Of a stretch of DNA of 5,038 nt, positions 1 through 5,038 are shown piece after piece. This DNA comes from Chitinophagaceae bacterium (GTDB lineage: Bacteria; Bacteroidota; Bacteroidia; Chitinophagales; Chitinophagaceae). The position numbers were made by a program, and so were the translations under genes. Position 1 is the stretch's first letter. Each line of letters opens with the position of its first letter. The DNA is taken from the NCBI GenBank assembly GCA_017989935.1, contig JAGNOY010000193.1, positions 1-5,038 on the forward strand, given 5' to 3'. The notes beneath the pieces are model-generated. The model saw only the letters and a list, made by a program, of their open reading frames with translations. It had not been told where the DNA came from and did no database searches.

Positions 1-821
1 TAGTCAATGCTGGATCAACTTGTCCGGATAGTATCACAAGGCTTGTTAAAGTATATCCTGACTTTAAAGCAGATTTCGACTATAAAGGATTGCTTTGTCC
101 AGAAGCTGAAATTTCATTTTTTGATAAGTCAACTTCTACGGTCAACAATATTAATTTTTGGAATTGGAATTTTGATGATGGAGGCACAAGTGCGTTACAA
201 AATCCGACCCATACTTTTGCCAATGTATCTAAAAATTATCAAGTGACAATGATTTCTGGAAATCAATTTGGTTGTAGAGATACAGCTAAATTAACCTTGC
301 CCATTCCTGTTGTTCATGTTTTTGCTGGAAATGATACTGTCATTATAAAGAACACGCCGATAGTACTCAACGGCACGGGTGCACAAGATTATACTTGGTC
401 ACCACCTAATTTCTTAAGTAATACTAATATATTTAATCCTGTAGCTGTTTTTTCTGATACAGGCACTTATGTTTATTATCTACAAGGAATTACTTCGAAT
501 AAATGTATCGGAAATGATACCATCGTGATTACTGTTGCGAATGGGCCTTATTTAACTGTACCAAATGCCTTCTCGCCAAATGGTGATGGCACGAATGATT
601 TCTTTAAAATTCTTGCCGCAGGATACAAACGATTAAATTCTTTTAAAGTATATGATCGATGGGGTAAGCAGGTATTTTCGACCCTCGATTTCAGAAAAGG
701 ATGGGATGGATATTTGAATGATAGACTATGTGAAATAGGCACTTATTTTTGGATAATCACTGCTACAGATATGAATGGGAAAGCTGTATCAGTCAAAGGG
801 GATGTTACATTATTAAGATAA
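1..821 (+). CDS. Secreted PKD/Ig-like protein with C-terminal T9SS type B sorting domain (5' partial)
   Basis: The reading frame is open from the left edge (first full codon at base 3), so the start lies outside the window; 272 C-terminal residues are visible. The order of parts, in visible residues, is as follows. A PKD domain at about 20-101 carries the typical WNFDDG turn (55-60) and a C-x-D close. A second Ig/PKD-like beta domain lies at about 103-180. A type B sorting domain (gliding-motility C-terminal, CHU_C type) covers about 185-272, with NAFSPNGDG (188-196), YDRWGKQVF (217-225), GWDG (233-236) and GTYFW. In this family the last domain directs export through the outer membrane by the type IX system, usually leaving the protein on the surface or released. 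Such proteins are often very long and repeat-rich, so the missing part is probably large; its job (adhesion, polymer binding) cannot be read from this end. The TTG at base 90 is an internal leucine codon, not a start. The next gene begins 9 bases after the stop. Confidence 0.9.
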   Translation, partial: VNAGSTCPDSITRLVKVYPDFKADFDYKGLLCPEAEISFFDKSTSTVNNINFWNWNFDDGGTSALQNPTHTFANVSKNYQVTMISGNQFGCRDTAKLTLPIPVVHVFAGNDTVIIKNTPIVLNGTGAQDYTWSPPNFLSNTNIFNPVAVFSDTGTYVYYLQGITSNKCIGNDTIVITVANGPYLTVPNAFSPNGDGTNDFFKILAAGYKRLNSFKVYDRWGKQVFSTLDFRKGWDGYLNDRLCEIGTYFWIITATDMNGKAVSVKGDVTLLR

Positions 822-829
822 AGGAAAAG
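821..829 (+). promoter_or_regulatory. Purine-rich ribosome binding site of the SDR gene
   Basis: AAGGAAAAG lies just before the ATG at 831, with five bases between GGA and the start codon. Its first base is the last base of the upstream stop codon. It is the only Shine-Dalgarno-like stretch before a rightward gene here, and it supports 831 as the start and translation close behind the preceding gene. Many Bacteroidota genes do not depend on such a site, so its importance is an inference. Confidence 0.4.
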
Positions 830-830
830 T

Positions 831-1598
831 ATGATTAGACATGCAATGATTACCGGAGCAACATCCGGAATTGGAAAAAGTACAGCGTTGTTATTTGCAA
901 AGAATAAATGGAATTTGATATTAACAGGCAGGCGAGAAGAAAGACTTAAAGATTTAAAAGAAAGTCTTCAACAAGAATATGGAATTCAGGTTCAAACCCT
1001 TGCTTTTGATGTTCGCGATTTAAAACAAGTTCAAGTTGCAATATCTTCCATCGATAAGCATATTTTTTCGACAATTGATGTGCTAGTCAATAATGCAGGT
1101 TTAGCAGCAGGTTTTGGCGCCATTGATCAGGGTGAATATGCCGATTGGGACTTGATGTTAGATACCAATGTGAAAGGCTTGCTATACATGACCAAAGAGA
1201 TTATTCCTTTTATGAAGAATCAAGGATTTGGACATATTGTAAATATTGGATCTACTGCAGGAAAGGATGTGTATCCCAATGGGAATGTGTATTGTGCCAG
1301 TAAGCATGCAGTTGATGCCTTAAGTAAAAGTATGCGTATTGATCTCTTACCTTATGGCATCAAAGTAACTTCGATTAATCCAGGAGCTTGCGAAACAGAG
1401 TTCTCCCTTGTAAGGTTTAAAGGCGATGAAGAAAAAGCAGGCAAAGTGTATGAAGGATTTAAGCCTTTATCCCCAGAAGATGTTGCGGATGCAATTTATT
1501 ATGTGTGTAATTTGCCAACACATGTTTGCATCAATGATTTGACTTTAACTTGTCTTACGCAAGCAAATGCGAATCATTTAATTAGAAATAATTCTTAA
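831..1598 (+). CDS. YdfG-like SDR family NADP-dependent oxidoreductase
   Basis: This is a complete 255-residue classical short-chain dehydrogenase, close in length to E. coli YdfG (about 248). The Rossmann nucleotide motif TGATSGIG is at residues 8-15. GRR at 33-35 is the arginine pair expected for NADP(H) preference. DVRD is at 60-63 and NNAG at 87-90. The catalytic tetrad is N113, S141, Y154 and K158 (Y-C-A-S-K). The segment EFSLVRFKGDEEKA near 190-203 and the ending with CLTQ (241-244) strongly resemble YdfG, which oxidises L-allo-threonine, serine and 3-hydroxy acids, and in E. coli also reduces malonic semialdehyde. The enzyme should be soluble and cytoplasmic, usually a tetramer. The substrate in this organism is an inference from family resemblance. 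The ATG at 831 is chosen because it follows a purine-rich site and places the Rossmann motif at the usual distance. It sits 9 bases after the sorting-domain gene and 10 bases before the persulfide dioxygenase gene, so co-transcription is likely. Confidence 0.93.
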   Translation: MIRHAMITGATSGIGKSTALLFAKNKWNLILTGRREERLKDLKESLQQEYGIQVQTLAFDVRDLKQVQVAISSIDKHIFSTIDVLVNNAGLAAGFGAIDQGEYADWDLMLDTNVKGLLYMTKEIIPFMKNQGFGHIVNIGSTAGKDVYPNGNVYCASKHAVDALSKSMRIDLLPYGIKVTSINPGACETEFSLVRFKGDEEKAGKVYEGFKPLSPEDVADAIYYVCNLPTHVCINDLTLTCLTQANANHLIRNNS

Positions 1599-1608
1599 AT
1601 TGAATTTT

Positions 1609-3009
1609 ATGTATATCGAACAACTATATACCTCATGTTTGTCAGAAGCTGCTTATTATATCGAGTCGGAAGGTGAGGCTGCCATCATAGATCCATTGCG
1701 TGATACAGACCGTTATGTACAAATGGCCAAGGAAAGAAATGCCACGATCAAATATATTTTTGAAACCCATTTTCACGCAGATTTTGTAAGTGGTCATCTT
1801 GATTTAGCCAATCAAACCGGCGCTAAAATAATTTATGGCCCTAATGCTAAAACTGAATTTGAAAAATACACCGCTAAAGACAATGAACGTTTCGACCTAG
1901 GTAAAATAAGCATTGTGGCTTTGCATACACCTGGACATACTTTAGAATCTACCTGTTATGTGCTGATGGATCATATCAATGAGCCTGAAGCCGTTTTTAC
2001 AGGTGATACTTTATTTGTAGGTGATGTGGGCCGCCCTGATTTGTTTAGTGGAAATTTGACAAAAGAAGAATTGGCAGGGTATTTGTTTGAGTCATTAGAA
2101 AGATTGAAACAATTTCCAGATGATGTGCTAGTATACCCAGCCCATGGTCCAGGATCAAGCTGCGGTAAGAACCTAGGCCCTAATACTTTCAGTACTATTG
2201 GGCATGAGAAGGAAACTAATTATGCCATGAAACCACAAAGCAAAGATGAATTTATCAAAGCGGTAACAAGCGGGTTAAATACACCTCCAGCTTATTTCCC
2301 CATCAATGCGAAATTGAATCAACAAGGATATAAAAGTTTACATGAAATAAAAATAGAAGGTTTGAAAGGAATAGAGATTAAAGAATTGAAGGAATTATTA
2401 GCAACTGATATTATTTTGCTAGATACACGTGAGGCCACCTTGTTTACTGAAGGATTCATTCCTTCATCTATTAGTATAGGGTTAGAAGGAAGATTTGCTG
2501 AATGGGCTGGTGCTTTATTGCCTTTTCACCAGAAAATTGTGTTGGTCACTGAAGAAGGAAAGGAAGAAGAGACACTAATTCGCCTCACTAGAGTGGGGTT
2601 TGATCAAATTATCGGCTATGTGAAAGGTGGGGTAGAGGCTTGGAAAAATGCAGGTGAGCAACTTGATCTTATCATCAATGTAGAAGCTGATGAAGTAAAA
2701 ATGGATTTAAACTATGATCCTAAAATGATTGTACTTGATGTTAGAAAGGAATTAGAATTTGATAATGGACATGTGAAAAGTGCTACTAATTTACCCTTAA
2801 GCGAAATGATAGATGTAGCCAAAATAAGTGATTTTGAAGAAACAGATAATTTGTATGTGCATTGTGCAGGAGGTTATAGATCTGTAATCGCTTCGTCAAT
2901 TCTAAAAAAACACGGCATACATAATCTAAGAAATGTATTAGGTGGTTATGCCGCCATCAAAGAAATTAAAGGGATGCCTTTGGTTGCAGCTAAAGAAGTG
3001 CTGAACTAA
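1609..3009 (+). CDS. CstB-like persulfide dioxygenase / rhodanese fusion (MBL fold)
   Basis: This 466-residue protein has three domains. A metallo-beta-lactamase-fold persulfide dioxygenase domain (about 1-235) carries THFHADF (53-59), TPGHT (107-111), FTGDTLFVGDVGRPDL (130-145) and PAHG (177-180). By analogy with ETHE1, iron would be held by H54, H110 and D133. A first rhodanese-like domain (about 255-352) keeps LLDTRE but has no cysteine in its active loop (near T314-E321), so it is probably inactive. A second rhodanese (about 362-462) has LDVR and the active loop CAGGYR with Cys419. This is the plan of staphylococcal CstB, which oxidises persulfides to sulfite and passes sulfane sulfur on, giving thiosulfate; a cytoplasmic role in sulfide/persulfide detoxification is inferred. 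Cys185 in GSSCGKN may match a conserved CstB cysteine near the metal site. The ATG at 1609 is preferred over the in-frame TTG at 1600 because family members begin close to M-Y/K-I-E-Q. No regulator of the CstR type is seen nearby. Confidence 0.92.
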   Translation: MYIEQLYTSCLSEAAYYIESEGEAAIIDPLRDTDRYVQMAKERNATIKYIFETHFHADFVSGHLDLANQTGAKIIYGPNAKTEFEKYTAKDNERFDLGKISIVALHTPGHTLESTCYVLMDHINEPEAVFTGDTLFVGDVGRPDLFSGNLTKEELAGYLFESLERLKQFPDDVLVYPAHGPGSSCGKNLGPNTFSTIGHEKETNYAMKPQSKDEFIKAVTSGLNTPPAYFPINAKLNQQGYKSLHEIKIEGLKGIEIKELKELLATDIILLDTREATLFTEGFIPSSISIGLEGRFAEWAGALLPFHQKIVLVTEEGKEEETLIRLTRVGFDQIIGYVKGGVEAWKNAGEQLDLIINVEADEVKMDLNYDPKMIVLDVRKELEFDNGHVKSATNLPLSEMIDVAKISDFEETDNLYVHCAGGYRSVIASSILKKHGIHNLRNVLGGYAAIKEIKGMPLVAAKEVLN

Positions 3010-3027
3010 AGCAATTAATTGGTATTT

Positions 3028-3387
3028 ATGTTAACTCCAGAGATCGCAGAAAAAATTGGAACCCGATGGATTGAAGATTGGAATAATTTATCAGTCTCAA
3101 CCTATATGGAACAATATGAGGATGATGTAATTCTAATTTCATCTTTGGCGCTTAGGCTAATCCCCGAAAGCCATGGTAGGCTATCTGATAAAAAACTATT
3201 GCTTGAATATTGGGAATTAGTAAGGAATAAATTTCCTGATTTTAAATTCAATATTTCAGCTATTACTTATTTTGAAAATAAAGTAGTGGTTTCGTATGCA
3301 ACAAAATTGAATCATACAAAGGCTATCGCTATTCTGACCGTGAGCCCAAACTTCAAAATTAATCGAGTAGAGGTAAGCTATGTTTAA
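3028..3387 (+). CDS. NTF2-like / SnoaL-like protein, first tandem copy
   Basis: This is a complete 119-residue protein with the pattern of the nuclear transport factor 2 / SnoaL-like superfamily: an N-terminal helix with W14 and WN (18-19), Y30-x-DD (32-33), then HGR (49-51), K55, YW (61-62), FP (69-70), and a beta-rich C-terminal half. The fold is a cone with a hydrophobic pocket. Members include isomerases, hydrolases, polyketide cyclases and non-catalytic ligand binders, so a function cannot be assigned. There is no signal peptide or membrane segment, so it is probably cytoplasmic. The ATG at 3028 is chosen over an in-frame TTG at 3019 because it makes the protein start MLTPEI, matching MLSPQI in the neighbouring paralogue, and gives both the same length. 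It follows the persulfide dioxygenase gene by 18 bases, so it may share its transcript; no Shine-Dalgarno site is seen. Confidence 0.8.
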   Translation: MLTPEIAEKIGTRWIEDWNNLSVSTYMEQYEDDVILISSLALRLIPESHGRLSDKKLLLEYWELVRNKFPDFKFNISAITYFENKVVVSYATKLNHTKAIAILTVSPNFKINRVEVSYV

Positions 3388-3448
3388 CAAATATATAAGT
3401 TTTTAATAATATATAAAATGCATTAATTTAATCAATTGTATTTTATTT
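3388..3448. other. AT-rich gap between the two NTF2-like genes
   Basis: This is the first part of an 87-base non-coding gap, made almost entirely of A and T. It could hold a promoter for the second NTF2-like gene. The best candidate is TAAGTTTT at 3396-3403, one mismatch from the Bacteroidota -7 consensus TAnnTTTG, but no convincing TTG -33 element is found at the right distance. A frame stop at 3424-3426 closes the reading frame of the downstream gene, so this stretch is not coding in that frame. Confidence 0.3.
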
Positions 3449-3472
3449 GGCATGCTCTTTGTCTAGTATGCC
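3449..3472 (+). promoter_or_regulatory. Hairpin immediately upstream of the second NTF2-like gene
   Basis: GGCATGCT (3449-3456) can pair with AGTATGCC (3465-3472) across the loop CTTTGTCT, giving eight base pairs of which one is a G-U wobble. The stem ends two bases before the ATG at 3475, so in the mRNA it would cover the ribosome-binding region. As DNA it is also an imperfect dyad that a dimeric regulator could bind. There is no U-run after it, so it is not a typical intrinsic terminator. It is the most GC-rich part of an otherwise AT-rich gap. Function is inferred only. Confidence 0.4.
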
Positions 3473-3474
3473 CT

Positions 3475-3834
3475 ATGTTATCGCCACAAATAGTTAATCA
3501 ACTGAGTCAAGATTGGATCCAAAGTTGGAACGAAAATTCCTTAGATAAGCATATATTGATGTATGTCGATGATGCAGAAGAAGTGTCTTCAATCTCAAGC
3601 AGATTAATCGATTTTACACATGGGCGTATCAAAGGAAAGCATACACTTGCTATTTATTGGACATTATTAAAACAAGCTTTTCCAAAAATGCAGTATAGTT
3701 TAAAAAGAACGATTCATGCTGATAAGCACATACTTCTGTATTTTCAAATCCCTATTTGGGAGTCTGAGGCTATTGCCAAATTAGAACTCAACGAACATTT
3801 CAAAATCACCAAAGCTTTGATTAGTCACGTGTAA
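3475..3834 (+). CDS. NTF2-like / SnoaL-like protein, second tandem copy
   Basis: This 119-residue protein aligns from end to end without a gap to the NTF2-like protein just upstream. By hand count about 36 of 119 positions are identical (about 30%), including W14, W18-N19, Y30, D32-D33, S38-S39, R43-L44-I45, H49-G50-R51, Y61-W62, F69-P70, A99-I100-A101 and F109-K110-I111. The shared residues fit the NTF2/SnoaL-like fold; ligand and activity are unknown. The two copies differ most at 71-98, the beta strands that would shape the pocket, which suggests different ligands or a heterodimer. The ATG at 3475 is the only ATG start in this frame before the conserved region. An upstream TTG (3436) would add 13 residues that the paralogue lacks and would run through the hairpin. 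The gene has an 87-base gap before it and so may be expressed separately. Its stop lies 13 bases from the end of the convergent E2 gene. Confidence 0.75.
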   Translation: MLSPQIVNQLSQDWIQSWNENSLDKHILMYVDDAEEVSSISSRLIDFTHGRIKGKHTLAIYWTLLKQAFPKMQYSLKRTIHADKHILLYFQIPIWESEAIAKLELNEHFKITKALISHV

Positions 3835-3847
3835 GACTTTACTGTCC

Positions 3848-5038
3848 TTATACCAACATCGAAGCTGGGTGTTCTAAAAACGATTTCAAGGTTTGTAAAA
3901 ATCTTGCGCCTACAGCTCCATCCACTAAGCGATGATCGCAACTCAACGTTAGTTTCATGATTTGACGAACTACGATTTGACCATCCTCTACAACAGGCGT
4001 GGCTTGAATTTTGCCTACAGCTAAAATACAAGAATCTGGCGGATTGATGATGGCTGTAAATTCATCAATATCCATCATACCTAAGTTAGAAATCGTAAAT
4101 GTATTGCCCGTAAACTCATTTGGCTGAATTTTCTTATTTCGTGCTTTGTCGTACAACTCATTGGCTGCAGCGGCAATTTCTGATAAAGATTTTTGATTGG
4201 CATGTCTAATAACAGGTACTATCAATCCATCCGGTAAAGCTATAGCGGAACCAATATGTACTTGATTGTGTTGCCTAATAAATTCACCCATCCAACTACT
4301 ATTCACTTCTGGATGACGAGTAAGCGCCAAAGCACAAGCCTTTATTAAAATATCATTAAATGAAATTTTTACAGCACTTATTTGATTCATATCCTTACGT
4401 GCATCTATCAAGGCATCCATCTGTACGGATGTTTTTAAGAAGAAATGTGGTGCCGTAAATAAACTATCACTGAGTCTTTGTGCAATGATTTTTCGCATTT
4501 GCGTCAAAGGAATATCTATATAGCTATCTTCCACATTGTTTGATGAAATTGACACGGCAGGCGCAGACTTCACTGCACTAGCTTGTGGGGCTGCTTCTTG
4601 AACTTGTTCAAGGTCTCTTTTCACGATTCTGCCATCATCACCAGAACCTTTAATCTTATGCAAGTCTATGCCTTTTTCTTTAGCAATAGATTTGGCTAAA
4701 GGAGAGGCTTTAATTCGACCATGCTCTTCATGCCCAATATTTTCTTGAACTGTTTGCGCGCTTTCTGGGGCAGTTTCAGAAGCCACAGGTGTAGATGCAA
4801 TAACTGCTTCGTTTGAGGCAGGCATCGACTTTAAACTGCTCAAATAAGGTGTTATATCGGTGCCCGCTTTACCAATCACTGCAATCACTTCATTTACTTT
4901 AGCCGCTTTACCAGCTTCAATACCTTGATATAATAAAGTTCCATCGGTATAACCAATGACTTCCATGGTGGCTTTATCAGTTTCCACATCGGCTAAAGAA
5001 TCATCTGCTTTAACTGTATCACCCACTTGCTTATTCCA
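3848..5038 (-). CDS. Pyruvate dehydrogenase E2, dihydrolipoamide acetyltransferase (5' partial)
   Basis: The gene enters from the right edge on the minus strand; 396 residues to the stop are visible and the start lies beyond base 5038. In visible numbering: a lipoyl domain (1 to about 65) has the lipoylation site ETDKATM with Lys22 (codon 4973-4975); an Ala/Ser/Glu-rich linker follows; a peripheral subunit-binding domain (about 108-144) shows ASPLAKSIAKEKGIDL and GSGDDGRIVKRDL; after a second linker the acyltransferase core (about 172-396) ends with the catalytic DHRLVDG, His369 (codon 3932-3934) and Asp373. The core also shows FTISNLGM and the PPDSCILAVG segment typical of pyruvate-type E2. 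It transfers acetyl groups from E1 through lipoyl-lysine to CoA in the cytoplasmic complex. Only the start of the first visible lipoyl domain is missing, but many Bacteroidota E2 proteins have two lipoyl domains, so more may lie outside. A GTG at 5024-5026 is an internal Val codon within the lipoyl domain, not the start. A branched-chain 2-oxoacid E2 is less likely but not excluded. Symbols in use for such genes are pdhC or aceF. Confidence 0.92.
   Translation of the reverse strand, partial: WNKQVGDTVKADDSLADVETDKATMEVIGYTDGTLLYQGIEAGKAAKVNEVIAVIGKAGTDITPYLSSLKSMPASNEAVIASTPVASETAPESAQTVQENIGHEEHGRIKASPLAKSIAKEKGIDLHKIKGSGDDGRIVKRDLEQVQEAAPQASAVKSAPAVSISSNNVEDSYIDIPLTQMRKIIAQRLSDSLFTAPHFFLKTSVQMDALIDARKDMNQISAVKISFNDILIKACALALTRHPEVNSSWMGEFIRQHNQVHIGSAIALPDGLIVPVIRHANQKSLSEIAAAANELYDKARNKKIQPNEFTGNTFTISNLGMMDIDEFTAIINPPDSCILAVGKIQATPVVEDGQIVVRQIMKLTLSCDHRLVDGAVGARFLQTLKSFLEHPASMLV

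Noticed and set aside
7..246. Open reading frame of 79 codons on the plus strand
   Set aside because: It overlaps in another frame the PKD-domain gene, whose protein shows clear domain motifs; the 79-residue product has no recognisable features.
548..742. Minus-strand open frame of 64 codons
   Set aside because: It is antisense to the T9SS sorting domain, which is unmistakable on the plus strand; the product resembles nothing known.
1590..1606. Inverted repeat AATTC / GAATT around the stop of the SDR gene
   Set aside because: It has only five A/T-rich pairs with a seven-base loop, is expected by chance in such DNA, and lacks a T-run, so it is not called a terminator.
1600..1608. TTG start nine bases before the ATG of the persulfide dioxygenase
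   Set aside because: It begins one base after the upstream stop and adds three residues not expected in the family; the ATG at 1609 gives the usual N-terminus.
3436..3474. TTG start for the second NTF2-like gene, adding 13 residues rich in hydrophobic and Cys residues
   Set aside because: The paralogue starts exactly at the position matching ATG 3475. The added segment is too short for a convincing signal peptide and has no charged N-terminus, though a lipoprotein-like reading was considered because of its two cysteines.
3831..3842. Small dyad GTAA / TTAC between the convergent genes
   Set aside because: Four base pairs with a tiny loop is too weak to be a terminator.
3825..4031. Minus-strand open frame of 68 codons
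   Set aside because: It is a frame-shifted shadow of the E2 catalytic core, whose DHRLVDG motif lies in the other frame; the Ser/Arg/Cys-rich product looks random.

Overview
The window looks like chromosomal DNA from a Bacteroidota bacterium. The first gene ends in a type IX secretion (T9SS) type B sorting domain, which is a hallmark of that phylum. The DNA is AT-rich, and most genes start without a clear Shine-Dalgarno sequence, which also fits. A free-living Chitinophagales/Sphingobacteriales/Saprospirales-type organism is a reasonable guess, but the window does not fix the family.

Layout. Five genes run rightward and a sixth runs leftward to meet them. (1) Bases 1-821: the C-terminal part of a secreted PKD/Ig-like protein with a T9SS-B sorting domain, cut by the left edge. 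(2) 831-1598: a short-chain dehydrogenase very like E. coli YdfG. (3) 1609-3009: a CstB-like fusion of a persulfide dioxygenase, an inactive rhodanese and an active rhodanese. (4) 3028-3387 and (5) 3475-3834: two NTF2/SnoaL-like proteins of exactly 119 residues each, which align without gaps and form a diverged tandem pair. (6) 3848-5038, minus strand: the E2 subunit of pyruvate dehydrogenase (dihydrolipoamide acetyltransferase), missing its N-terminus at the right edge.

How the genes relate. Genes 1-4 are separated by 9, 10 and 18 bases, so they could be co-transcribed. The second NTF2-like gene is set apart by an 87-base AT-rich gap. That gap ends in a hairpin sitting two bases before its start codon. 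The convergent ends of genes 5 and 6 are only 13 bases apart, with no recognisable terminator. In function the set is mixed: one exported surface or adhesion protein, a cytoplasmic NADP-dependent reductase, a sulfide/persulfide detoxification enzyme, two small ligand-binding-fold proteins of unknown role, and a central-carbon enzyme.

No mobile element, CRISPR array, tRNA or rRNA is visible, and no clearly new multi-gene system is apparent. The items most worth a second look are the NTF2-like pair, the hairpin in front of the second copy, and the active-site details of the CstB-like enzyme.
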